Positions 10,247-17,790 of a stretch of 64,000 nucleotides of DNA are shown piece after piece. The notes below the pieces were generated by a model. The model made no database searches, was not told the origin of the DNA, and saw only the letters and a program-made list of their open reading frames with translations. The stretch is from Marmoricola sp. (lineage in GTDB: Bacteria > Actinomycetota > Actinomycetes > Propionibacteriales > Nocardioidaceae). A program made the translations under genes and the position numbers. Location of the stretch: NCBI GenBank assembly GCA_025965195.1, contig JAOPXK010000086.1:1-64000 (forward strand), given 5' to 3'. Numbering within the stretch: the stretch's first letter is position 1; each line of letters opens with the position of its first letter.

Positions 10247-11563
10247 TCAGGTGCCGAACAGCAGGTAGAGCCCGGTCGCGGTGTAGGCGACCATGATGAT
10301 CAGCATCCCCAGCTGGCCACTGACCTGGTGCTTCTTCGGGAGCAGCTTGATCGCCCGGTCGTGCGCCGCGATCACTCCGACGATGTGACCTGCCACGACG
10401 GCAAGCACCTTCAGCGATGCGAGCAGCGACGGGTGGAAGGACAAGAAGTAGCTCACCGACAGGTTCGCCGTACCGAGCAGGATGTCGCCCTGGACCATCG
10501 GGTCGCTGAGCAGGATGACCGTCAGAAGGCCCAGCTCGACGAAGTAGCTCAGGTAGTGCGCGGTCATGTAGCCGACGATGATCGGGACGACCGAGTGGCC
10601 GAGCAGCAGTGGCAGCTGCGACCTCGGGGTGTCCTCGCCGACACCGGTGGTCATCGCCGCGACGGTGAACGTGCCGGCGATGATCGCGCAGAACGCCACC
10701 AGGGCAACGGTGTTGACGAGCAGCGGGTCGATGCCGAGCTTGTCGACGAAGCTCACCCAGCGGATCGAGTCCTTGTAGGAGTCGAACGCCGTCGACCCGA
10801 ACAGCACCGACACCGTGACGACCAGGCCGGGGCGTGCGACCAGGCCGTCGAGGTTCGCCAGCGGGCTGCGTACGACGAGCCGCCCGTCGGCGCGCCGGCC
10901 CCAGGGCGAGAGGTTCGCCAGCAGCGAGGAGTACACCTCGAACGGGTCGGCCCGTTCGAGCCACTCGTCGCCGAAGATGGCAGCGCCGATCAGCATGATC
11001 GCGAGATACACCGCCAGCCAGACCCGCAACGGCGCCAGGAAGGCCCCGTCGGGATTGACCAGCTCCTGCCAGACGAACGCGAAGAGGCCGAGGGCGGCGG
11101 GCCAGTAGCCGAGCCGTGCCGGGTACTGGCGCAGGCCGACCGACGGGTCACCGCCGGTGGCCTTCGCGATCAGCAGGTTGAGTGTCCGGACCGGGCTGAC
11201 CGCCCGGACGACCCGGCCGAAGAGCAGCGAGAACGGGACGATCCCGACCCAGACGAGCACGTAGAACGTGCCGAAGACCGGGTTGGTGGTCAGGTCCGGT
11301 CCGGCGACCAGCGCCCAGGTGAGATAGCCGAAGAACAGCAACCCGAGCAGGCGGAGCAGCCAGGCGAACCCGGCTGACTCGAGGATGGCCGCCATCGGCG
11401 CGGGAAGCGGATGGCCCTGGGTGCTCGCGTCGTACCGCGGGCGGCGCCATGCCAGCGCCAGCACGCAGAAGGAGATCACCAGGGCGGCCATGCCGCCGGC
11501 GATCGCGAGAGGAGCTGGAACGGGCAGGTCCTTCGCGCCGCCCAGCCCGTGGGCCCAGATCAA
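10247..11563 (-). CDS. Polytopic membrane protein, unknown function
   Basis: The 438-aa protein has roughly ten to eleven hydrophobic segments and begins MIWAHGLGGAKDLPVP, a conserved actinobacterial N-terminus. From memory, homologues are often labelled fenitrothion hydrolase, a name that the membrane topology and lack of a recognisable hydrolase motif do not support. His residues occur near membrane segments (GHSVVPIIVGYMTAHYLSYF; SFHPSLLASLKVLAVVAGHIVGVIAAHDRA), which would suit metal or haem binding (inference). It is the second gene after the cupredoxin-like lipoprotein, overlapping its stop by 4 nt. Confidence 0.75.
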   Translation of the reverse strand: MIWAHGLGGAKDLPVPAPLAIAGGMAALVISFCVLALAWRRPRYDASTQGHPLPAPMAAILESAGFAWLLRLLGLLFFGYLTWALVAGPDLTTNPVFGTFYVLVWVGIVPFSLLFGRVVRAVSPVRTLNLLIAKATGGDPSVGLRQYPARLGYWPAALGLFAFVWQELVNPDGAFLAPLRVWLAVYLAIMLIGAAIFGDEWLERADPFEVYSSLLANLSPWGRRADGRLVVRSPLANLDGLVARPGLVVTVSVLFGSTAFDSYKDSIRWVSFVDKLGIDPLLVNTVALVAFCAIIAGTFTVAAMTTGVGEDTPRSQLPLLLGHSVVPIIVGYMTAHYLSYFVELGLLTVILLSDPMVQGDILLGTANLSVSYFLSFHPSLLASLKVLAVVAGHIVGVIAAHDRAIKLLPKKHQVSGQLGMLIIMVAYTATGLYLLFGT

Positions 11564-11958
11564 CGGACTTCGAGCTGCACGATCAGCTTGTCGAGCGCGT
11601 GGTCCTCGACGTCAATGACGCCGGGCTGCGCGAACTTCAGCGTCAGCGCGGAGGCGCCCTTGGGGAACTCGATGTGCTGCTCGGGCGAGGAATGCACGTG
11701 CAGCTCGCCGGCCTTGTCGGACTGGATCTCCAGCACGACCGGGGCGTTCTTCGTCACCGGGACCCGGGTGCCGGCCGGGGTCACGGTGTTGCCGGAGATC
11801 TGGATCTTCACCACCGTGGCTCCGCTGGTGGACGGGGTCGCGTCGGCGGTGGCGTGGAGCTCGGGCTCGGTCACCGTCTTCGCCTTGCTTCCGCAGCCGG
11901 TGAGTGCAAGCAGCGCTGCGACGAGCAGGGTGGTGAGCCGCAGGGTGCGGGTGGACAT
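11560..11958 (-). CDS. Cupredoxin-like lipoprotein
   Basis: A 132-aa protein starting at MSTRTLRL, with GGAGG 4-5 nt before the ATG on the minus strand. The signal peptide ends at the lipobox LLALTGC. The rest (about 45-132) is a single beta-sandwich resembling cupredoxin-type domains: VVKIQISGNTVTPAGTRVPV and GELHVHSSPEQHIEFPKGAS, with three His that might bind metal. The canonical type-1 copper Cys-His set is not visible, so copper binding is uncertain. The 4-nt overlap with the membrane protein indicates a two-gene operon. Confidence 0.8.
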   Translation of the reverse strand: MSTRTLRLTTLLVAALLALTGCGSKAKTVTEPELHATADATPSTSGATVVKIQISGNTVTPAGTRVPVTKNAPVVLEIQSDKAGELHVHSSPEQHIEFPKGASALTLKFAQPGVIDVEDHALDKLIVQLEVR

Positions 11959-12114
11959 CGAGCCTCCATCGACTGGACGAGCGCCGTCTGGATTCACGGC
12001 TCTGTCACAATCCCATGCAACACCTTGGCAATCGGAGCGATCTCGCCGTTGGGACGCTGTGATGTTCATTGGTTCTGATCCGGGGATCGGCGGCATGGAG
12101 AGGGTGGTGGTGTG

Positions 12115-13557
12115 ATGAGTGACCGGCTGCGAGCGCGGGACCTGACCCTGCTCGCCGAGGAGACGCCGCGCACCCCGATGCAGAACGCGACGCTGGAGAT
12201 CTTCGAGCCGGGCGACTCCGGGTTCGACTACCACGCCCTGGTCGCGCACATCGACGACCGCATCGCCTTCGTCCCGCGCTACCGCCAGCACGTCCGCTTC
12301 GTGCCCGGTCGACTGGCCAACCCGGTGTGGCTCGACGACCCGGACTTCGACCTCGCCTATCACGTACGCCGCTCTGCCCTGCCTCGTCCGGGCACGATGG
12401 CGCAGCTGCGCGAGCTGACCGCCCGGATCATGTCCCGCCGACTCGATCCCGGTCGCCCGCTCTGGGAGATCTACTTCGTCGAGGGCCTGGAGGACGGCCG
12501 GGTGGCCGTGCTGTCCAAGTCGCACCAGATCCTGGTCGACGGCACCTCGACGGTGGATCTCGGCCAGGTGCTGCTCGATGTCGACAGTGGGCCGCGCACG
12601 ATCGTCCATGACGGCTGGACGCCGCGACCCGAGCCGACAGCGACCATGCTCGTCCTCGGAGCGGTCGCAGAGTCCGCGCGCAATCCCCGGGTGCTGTTCA
12701 ACGCCGCGCGCAGTCAGGCCCATCTTGCCGCCCGGGTGTCGCTGGCGACCGCCGGCCGGGTCGGTGCGGTTGCCGGCGCGCTGTCGAACCGGCGTACGGC
12801 ACCGGAGTCGCCGTTCAACGCCGAGCCCTCCGAACAGCGCCGGATCGTCTGTGTACGCACCTCCCTGAAGGACTACCGCAAGGTCCGTCGCGTCCATGGC
12901 GGCACCGTCAACGACGTCATCCTGGCCACCATCACCGGCGCGATCCGCGCCTGGCTGATGACTCGCGCGGAGTCGGTTGAGAGCACGCGCCGGCTGCGGG
13001 TGCTGGTGCCGATGAGTGTCATCGACGAGGAGATGGAACCGACCTCGCTGGGCTCGCAGGTGATCGGTCACCTGCTGAACCTGCCGATCGGCGAGGTGTC
13101 GCCGGTGGTTCGGCTGCACCAGGTTTCCTACGCCCTCCGTGCGCACAGCGAGACTGGTCGCGCAGTCGCCGCCGACCGGATCGCAGGCGTCGCCGGGTTC
13201 GCGCCGACGACCTTCCACGCGCTCGGCTCACGAGTGGCCTCCGAGCAGGCCAAGGGCAGCGTCAACCTGGTCATCACGAACGTGCCCGGGCCGCAGTTCC
13301 CGATGTTCCTGGCGGGTGCCGAGATGCTGGAGACCTACCCGGTTCCGCCGTTGCAACCGGGTTTCACCGCGGCGATCGGCGTGACGTCGTACGACGGCGG
13401 GGTCTACTACGGGATCACCGCGGACCGGGACGCGCTGCCGGACATCGAGGTGCTCGGCCAGTGCATCCGCGAGTCGCTCGACGAGCTCGTCGACAGCGCC
13501 AGTGATGCCCGTCCGCGTGCGGCGCGAGGCCGCCGGAAGCCGAGCGCAGAGAAATGA
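12115..13557 (+). CDS. WS/DGAT-family O-acyltransferase with altered active-site motif
   Basis: The 480-aa protein belongs to the bacterial wax ester synthase/diacylglycerol acyltransferase family, which makes storage lipids from acyl-CoA. Supporting features are PLWEIYFVEGLEDGRVA (about residue 118), the C-terminal NDVILATITGAIRAWL (about 265) and NLVITNVPGPQFPMFLAG (about 385). The catalytic motif HHxxxDG reads SHQILVDG here, so the second His, the usual general base, is Gln. The enzyme may be inactive on standard substrates or act by another route. GGAGAGGG lies upstream; GTG 12112 is an alternative start. It overlaps the next gene by 4 nt. Confidence 0.88.
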   Translation: MSDRLRARDLTLLAEETPRTPMQNATLEIFEPGDSGFDYHALVAHIDDRIAFVPRYRQHVRFVPGRLANPVWLDDPDFDLAYHVRRSALPRPGTMAQLRELTARIMSRRLDPGRPLWEIYFVEGLEDGRVAVLSKSHQILVDGTSTVDLGQVLLDVDSGPRTIVHDGWTPRPEPTATMLVLGAVAESARNPRVLFNAARSQAHLAARVSLATAGRVGAVAGALSNRRTAPESPFNAEPSEQRRIVCVRTSLKDYRKVRRVHGGTVNDVILATITGAIRAWLMTRAESVESTRRLRVLVPMSVIDEEMEPTSLGSQVIGHLLNLPIGEVSPVVRLHQVSYALRAHSETGRAVAADRIAGVAGFAPTTFHALGSRVASEQAKGSVNLVITNVPGPQFPMFLAGAEMLETYPVPPLQPGFTAAIGVTSYDGGVYYGITADRDALPDIEVLGQCIRESLDELVDSASDARPRAARGRRKPSAEK

Positions 13558-13973
13558 GCACGCCCGTGCGCATCTACGTCCCGGCAACGCTCGCGCGGCT
13601 GGCGGGGTACGTCGCCGACGGTGGCATCGGTCCACCGCCCATCGCTGCTCATGCGGTGACCGAGGCGTTGCAGGAGGAGTGGGCAGACGGCTCCGAGGAT
13701 GAGTGGGAGTACGCCGCGCTGATGGCCGCCGCCGAGGACTCCGCTGCCCTGCTCGGGCCTGAGGACCGGCCGCGACGAGTCGTGCTGGCAGTGGATGTGC
13801 CTCGGGTGACTGCGGGAGAGCTCACTGCCGTGACGGTGGACGAGGCGATCGCGCTACGGCTGGTTGCGGCCGTGCACGTCGACACCGAGGACATCGATCC
13901 GGCGGCCGGCGATGGGCCCGACCTGGGCTGGTTCGCCACCCAGGAGATCGGAGATCTGCTCGCACTTGGGTGA
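13554..13973 (+). CDS. DUF6912-type conserved protein
   Basis: A 139-aa acidic protein starting MSTPVRIYVPATLARLAGYVADGGIG. The N-terminal IYVPATLARLA, a central VVLAVDVPR strand and a terminal WFATQEIGDLLAL helix match a small actinobacterial family I recall as DUF6912 (label from memory). No catalytic motif, signal peptide or membrane segment is seen. It overlaps the acyltransferase stop by 4 nt (ATGA), so they are cotranscribed, but a shared function is not obvious. Confidence 0.75.
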   Translation: MSTPVRIYVPATLARLAGYVADGGIGPPPIAAHAVTEALQEEWADGSEDEWEYAALMAAAEDSAALLGPEDRPRRVVLAVDVPRVTAGELTAVTVDEAIALRLVAAVHVDTEDIDPAAGDGPDLGWFATQEIGDLLALG

Positions 13974-13978
13974 GCCGC

Positions 13979-13995
13979 ACATTGTCTGACAATGT
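13979..13995. promoter_or_regulatory. Perfect GntR/FadR-type operator over the pruA promoter
   Basis: ACATTGTCTGACAATGT is a perfect 8-1-8 inverted repeat. Its core TTGTCTGACAA matches the known GntR FadR-subfamily half-site pattern (TNGTNNNACNA). Its last six bases, CAATGT (13990-13995), make a plausible -10 placed 7 nt before ATG 14003, with TTGGGT (13966-13971) as -35 at 18 nt. A bound repressor would block polymerase directly. No GntR gene is in the window. Confidence 0.65.
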
Positions 13996-14002
13996 AGCTG
14001 CC

Positions 14003-15634
14003 ATGGACGCCATCACCCATCCACCCGCTCCGATCAACGAGCCGAACCTGAACTACGCTCCCGGCAGCCCCGAACGGGCCACCGTCGAGGCGGAGCTCGC
14101 CCACCTCCAGGCCAGGGCCCCCTTCGACCTGACCGCCACGATCGGCGGTAGAAAGAAGATGGGCGGCGGAGCCGAGATCACGGTCGTGCAGCCACACGCG
14201 CACGCCTCGGTGCTCGGCGTGCTGAAGAACTCCACCAAGGCAGATGCCAGGGCTGCCGTCGCTGCAGCGGCCGCCGCCGCTCCGGGCTGGCGCGCGCTGC
14301 CGTTCGACGAGCGCGCCGCGATCATCCTCAAGGCGGCCGACCTGCTCGCCGGGCCCTGGCGGGCGCGGCTCAACGCGGCCACGATGCTCGGCCAGTCGAA
14401 GACCGTCTGGCAGGCGGAGATCGACGCGGCCTGTGAGCTGATCGACTTCTGGCGGTTCAACGTGCACTTCGCGAGGCAGATCCTGGAGGAGCAGCCGATC
14501 GCGAACAGCCCGGGCATCTGGAACCGCACCGACCATCGCCCGCTCGAGGGGTTCGTCTACGCGATCACGCCGTTCAACTTCACCGCGATCGCCGGCAACC
14601 TGCCGACGGCCCCGGCGCTGATGGGCAACACGGTGATCTGGAAGCCGTCGCCGACCCAGCAGCTCGCCGCTCACTTCACGATGGAACTGCTCGAGGAGGC
14701 AGGCCTGCCGCCGGGTGTGATCAACCTGCTCCCGGGTGACGGCATCGATGTCTCCGAGGTGGTGCTCAACCACCCCGACCTGGCAGGCATCCACTTCACC
14801 GGGTCGACACCGACCTTCCTGCACCTCTGGGCGGAGGTCGGCGCGAACCTGCCGAAGTACCGCTCCTACCCGCGGATCGTGGGGGAGACCGGAGGCAAGG
14901 ACTTCATCCTCGCGCACTCGTCGGCCGACATCGACGTGCTCCGGATCGCGATGCTCCGGGGCTCGTTCGAGTACCAGGGACAGAAGTGCTCGGCCGCATC
15001 GCGCGCCTACGTGCCGAAGTCACTGTGGAGGAAGCTCAAGCCGCAGCTGGTCGCGGAGACCGAGGGCCTCACGATGGGCAACGTCACCGACCTGTCGAAC
15101 TTCATGGGCGCGGTGATCGATGATCGTGCGTTTGCCAAGCACAGCAAGGCGATTGCGCGTGCAAAGCGATCCTCGAAGCTCACCGTGATCGCCGGCGGTC
15201 AGTGTGACGACGCGGTCGGTTACTTCGTCCGCCCCACGATCGTGGAGTCGACCGACCCGGCCGACGCGATGTTCAAGGACGAGTACTTCGGCCCGATCCT
15301 CGCGGTGCACGTCTACGACGACAAGGACTTCGAGAAGGTCGTCGCGCAGCTGGAGTCGTTCGCGCCGTACGCCCTGACGGGTGCGGTCATCGCGCAGGAC
15401 CGCAACGTGATCAACTGGGCGAGCGAGCAGCTCCGGTTCGCCGCCGGCAACTTCTACGTCAACGACAAGCCGACCGGTGCGGTCGTCGGCCAGCAGCCGT
15501 TCGGCGGCGCGCGGGCATCGGGTACGAATGACAAGGCGGGATCTGCGCAGAACCTGATGCGCTGGACCAGCCCCCGCTCGATCAAGGAGACCTTCGTCCC
15601 GCCGAAGGACCATCGTTACCCCCACATGGGCTGA
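14003..15634 (+). CDS. pruA: L-glutamate gamma-semialdehyde dehydrogenase (1-pyrroline-5-carboxylate dehydrogenase)
   Basis: The 543-aa aldehyde dehydrogenase converts glutamate semialdehyde to glutamate with NAD, the second step of proline catabolism. The group typical of the stand-alone P5CDH is shown by the N-terminal NEPNLNYAPGSPER, PFNFTAIAGNLPTAPALMGN, the general-base region GETGGKDF (about 295) and catalytic Cys in GQKCSAASRAYVP (about 328). ATG 14003 is chosen over GTG 13970 because it fits the family N-terminus and the promoter geometry. No proline dehydrogenase (putB) is in the window. Regulation through the overlapping GntR-type operator is likely. Confidence 0.97.
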   Translation: MDAITHPPAPINEPNLNYAPGSPERATVEAELAHLQARAPFDLTATIGGRKKMGGGAEITVVQPHAHASVLGVLKNSTKADARAAVAAAAAAAPGWRALPFDERAAIILKAADLLAGPWRARLNAATMLGQSKTVWQAEIDAACELIDFWRFNVHFARQILEEQPIANSPGIWNRTDHRPLEGFVYAITPFNFTAIAGNLPTAPALMGNTVIWKPSPTQQLAAHFTMELLEEAGLPPGVINLLPGDGIDVSEVVLNHPDLAGIHFTGSTPTFLHLWAEVGANLPKYRSYPRIVGETGGKDFILAHSSADIDVLRIAMLRGSFEYQGQKCSAASRAYVPKSLWRKLKPQLVAETEGLTMGNVTDLSNFMGAVIDDRAFAKHSKAIARAKRSSKLTVIAGGQCDDAVGYFVRPTIVESTDPADAMFKDEYFGPILAVHVYDDKDFEKVVAQLESFAPYALTGAVIAQDRNVINWASEQLRFAAGNFYVNDKPTGAVVGQQPFGGARASGTNDKAGSAQNLMRWTSPRSIKETFVPPKDHRYPHMG

Positions 15635-15667
15635 CCCCGGTTGGTCGCGCTCGGTCGAGACCCGGGG
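15635..15667 (+). promoter_or_regulatory. Hairpin that could mask the ribosome site of the small ORF
   Basis: CCCCGG (15635-15640) can pair with CCGGGG (15662-15667). The right arm overlaps GGGGAGA, the likely ribosome site for the 42-codon ORF at 15679. It could be a weak pruA terminator or a translational switch. The 6-bp stem is short. Confidence 0.3.
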
Positions 15668-15678
15668 AGAATGACCAG

Positions 15679-15807
15679 GTGACTCCTGAGCACCTCGGCT
15701 CGATGCATCCCTACGAGCATGCGCTCGTGTACCTGCTCGCGTTCGGGCCGTTCGTGGTGCTCGCGCTGGTCATCTGGATCTCGCACCGCCGCGCCGACGA
15801 GGACTGA
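15679..15807 (+). CDS. Small single-span membrane protein (42 aa)
   Basis: Not in the ORF track. GTG 15679 follows GGGGAGA by 8 nt and runs to TGA 15805-15807. The peptide starts MTPEHLGSMHPYEHALVYLL, has one strongly hydrophobic helix (about residues 15-34) and ends in a basic ISHRRADED tail, consistent with a cytoplasmic C-terminus. The codons are GC3-rich like true genes. I recall similar small proteins in related genomes but cannot name one. The gene lies downstream of pruA and converges with the DUF2505 pair 21 nt away. Confidence 0.6.
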   Translation: MTPEHLGSMHPYEHALVYLLAFGPFVVLALVIWISHRRADED

Positions 15808-15828
15808 GCGACCGATGACCGCTGAGTC

Positions 15829-16317
15829 TCAGCGTTCGCCGGCGAGCCACGCGATGCCGACCCGGTTCTCGGCCTTGAACGCCTTGAGCAGCAGGCCGGC
15901 GATGAGTTCCTCGAGCTTGCCGCCGACCAGCGGGATGCTCACCTTGACGGAGAGCCGCACGGTCTCGACAACGCCGTCGACGCTCTCGGTGAGGCGTGCG
16001 GTGCCCGTCATCTGGCCGGGCTTGCCTGGGATGGTGACGTGGATGTCGGCGTGGCTGGGGTCCGTCCAGTCCTCGAGCTGGACGATGTTGATCTCGCTGC
16101 CGACCAGCTTCTTGGCGATGGGCGGGACCCGGTCCGAGGCGTGGAACTGGTCGAGCCGGACCGACATGCCGTCGCCTTTCGGGGTGATCGTCACCGTCCG
16201 GCGTACGACGTGCTGGTAGTCGCACACCCGCTCGCGGAACGCCGGCGTCGAGAGCATCTCGTAGACCTGTTCGAGCGTCGCGCCGTCGTAGCGCAGCTCG
16301 TGGTCGATCGACCGCAT
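15829..16317 (-). CDS. DUF2505 (SRPBCC-fold) protein, copy 2
   Basis: A 162-aa protein of the DUF2505 family, which adopts a START/SRPBCC-like lipid-binding fold. It starts MRSIDHELRYDGATLEQVYEMLSTPAFRERV and ends with IPLVGGKLEELIAGLLLKAFKAENRVGIAWL, the same plan as its neighbour. The stop of the upstream copy shares one base with this start (TGATG), so translation is coupled. No signal peptide or membrane segment is visible. The ligand is unknown. Confidence 0.9.
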   Translation of the reverse strand: MRSIDHELRYDGATLEQVYEMLSTPAFRERVCDYQHVVRRTVTITPKGDGMSVRLDQFHASDRVPPIAKKLVGSEINIVQLEDWTDPSHADIHVTIPGKPGQMTGTARLTESVDGVVETVRLSVKVSIPLVGGKLEELIAGLLLKAFKAENRVGIAWLAGER

Positions 16318-16799
16318 CAGCGTCCGCCCTTCAACCAGGCGGTGCCGACTGCCTGTTCCTTCTCGAACCCCGCGGCCGTGAGCTCGACCACCAGCTTCTC
16401 GAGTCTGCCGCCGATCAGGGGGACACTGGCCAAGACGTCGAGGTCGTAGACCTGCACGGTGCGGCCACCTCGGTCGTCGAGGGCGACCGTTCCCGAGATG
16501 GAGGTCGGCTTGCCGGGGGTCTCGATCGTGAGGCTTGCCGAGGTCCCGCCCGTCCAGGTCTCGCGCTGGATCGCATGCGTCGAGTCGCCGGCGATCTTCT
16601 TCGCGAAGCCCGGGACCCCCCGGACAGGCTGGATCTGGTCGATCAGCACGGTCGTCGTGTCTCCCTCGACCGAGACCGACGCGTTGCTCGAGACCGCCTC
16701 GGTGGCGATGGCGAGCTGGTCGCGGAAGGCCGGGTCGCTCAGCATCGCGAAGACCTCGGCAACGGGCGCGTCGTAGGTGAGTTCATGGCGCAGCTTCAT
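16317..16799 (-). CDS. DUF2505 (SRPBCC-fold) protein, copy 1
   Basis: A 160-aa paralogue of the adjacent gene. Aligned features are the start (MKLRHELTYDAPVAEVFAMLSDPAFRDQ), the central VPGFAKKIAGD versus VPPIAKKLVGS, and the end (VPLIGGRLEKLVVELTAAGFEKEQAVGTAWL). The copies are clearly diverged, so this is an old tandem duplication. The ORF track starts 4 codons earlier at 16811; MKLRHELTYD matches the start of the other copy. Transcription diverges from the dioxygenase gene. Confidence 0.9.
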   Translation of the reverse strand: MKLRHELTYDAPVAEVFAMLSDPAFRDQLAIATEAVSSNASVSVEGDTTTVLIDQIQPVRGVPGFAKKIAGDSTHAIQRETWTGGTSASLTIETPGKPTSISGTVALDDRGGRTVQVYDLDVLASVPLIGGRLEKLVVELTAAGFEKEQAVGTAWLKGGR

Positions 16800-16833
16800 G
16801 GGCCACATCATGAAGCATCGGGATGGGTGCGGC

Positions 16834-16839
16834 TACGGT
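16834..16839 (+). promoter_or_regulatory. -10 element for kynA, probable leaderless promoter
   Basis: TACGGT is followed by 7 nt and then GTG 16847. A weak -35-like TGAAGC lies 17 nt upstream (16811-16816). This geometry favours the GTG over ATG 16823. Confidence 0.4.
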
Positions 16840-16846
16840 GACAGGC

Positions 16847-17653
16847 GTGACCGATGCCCACTTTGGTGAAGAAGGTGGCCTGCTGACCTATGGCAGCTAC
16901 CTGCGGCTTCCGCAGCTGCTCGACAGCCAGCATCTCGAGTCTGACCCGCCCGCCCACGATGAGCTGCTGTTCATCACGATCCATCAGGTCTATGAGCTGT
17001 GGTTCAAGCAGCTGTTGCACGAGGCCGAGGCGACGCGCGACGCGTTGATGACGACGGCAGCGACCAGTGGCGGCCGCGACCTCTGGAAGGCGCGTCACAT
17101 GCTCACCCGGATGCACGTCATCGAGCGGGTGCTGGTCCAGCAGATCGACGTCCTCGAGACGATGACGCCGCAGGACTTTCTGGAGTTCCGTCAGCGCCTC
17201 GCACCGGCAAGTGGGTTCCAGTCGGTGCAGTTCCGCGAGCTGGAGTTCCTGTCGGGAGCCAAGGACGCCGGATACGTCGACCGCTTCCGTGGACTGACCG
17301 CGATCGAGACCGAACGGCTCGCGCGCCGGCTCGCCGAGCCGACGTTGTGGGACGGCTTCGTGCACGTCCTCGACCAGGCCGGGCTGGGGACGTCGTCGGA
17401 CGCGGCGATCACCGCCTCGCTGCGTTCGGTCGCGCACGACCGGTCGTCGTACGCCGACGTGTGGGGCCTCGCCGAAGCACTCCTCCAGCACGACGAGCTC
17501 GCGGCCTCGTGGCGCGCGAGGCATGTGGTGATGGTCGAGCGGATGATCGGCGTGAAGACCGGGACAGGCGGATCCAGTGGGGCGCCCTACCTCCGCAGCC
17601 GGCTGGAGCTGAAGTACTTCCCGCTGCTCTGGGATCTCCGCTCGGCTCTCTAG
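16847..17653 (+). CDS. kynA: Tryptophan 2,3-dioxygenase
   Basis: This haem enzyme opens the indole ring of L-tryptophan to N-formylkynurenine, the first step of the kynurenine pathway. The protein of about 268 aa shows LTYGSYLRLPQLL, the hallmark DELLFITIHQVYELWFKQLLHE with the distal His, the FQSVQFRELEFLSG segment, and the C-terminal RHVVMVERMIGVKTGTGGSSGAPYLR with the proximal haem His. The length is normal. ATG 16823 is possible, but GTG 16847 fits both a leaderless promoter and the family N-terminus. Kynureninase and formamidase genes are not nearby. Confidence 0.95.
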   Translation: MTDAHFGEEGGLLTYGSYLRLPQLLDSQHLESDPPAHDELLFITIHQVYELWFKQLLHEAEATRDALMTTAATSGGRDLWKARHMLTRMHVIERVLVQQIDVLETMTPQDFLEFRQRLAPASGFQSVQFRELEFLSGAKDAGYVDRFRGLTAIETERLARRLAEPTLWDGFVHVLDQAGLGTSSDAAITASLRSVAHDRSSYADVWGLAEALLQHDELAASWRARHVVMVERMIGVKTGTGGSSGAPYLRSRLELKYFPLLWDLRSAL

Positions 17654-17709
17654 GCCGAGACCATGTCTCGGATACCAGACGACGCGACGGCTGGTTCGGG
17701 GGGTGGTTG

Positions 17710-17738
17710 TTGTGACGCGGGGGTGTCGGTCCTAATCT
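17710..17738 (+). promoter_or_regulatory. Candidate promoter of the glutamate dehydrogenase gene
   Basis: TTGTGA (17710-17715), 17 nt, then TAATCT (17733-17738) is a good housekeeping sigma-type promoter. It predicts a leader of roughly 45 nt before GTG 17791. Confidence 0.5.
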
Positions 17739-17790
17739 CTGGAGAGGCGACACAACGGCGTGTCGGCGCATGCAACGAAGGTGGTCACCT

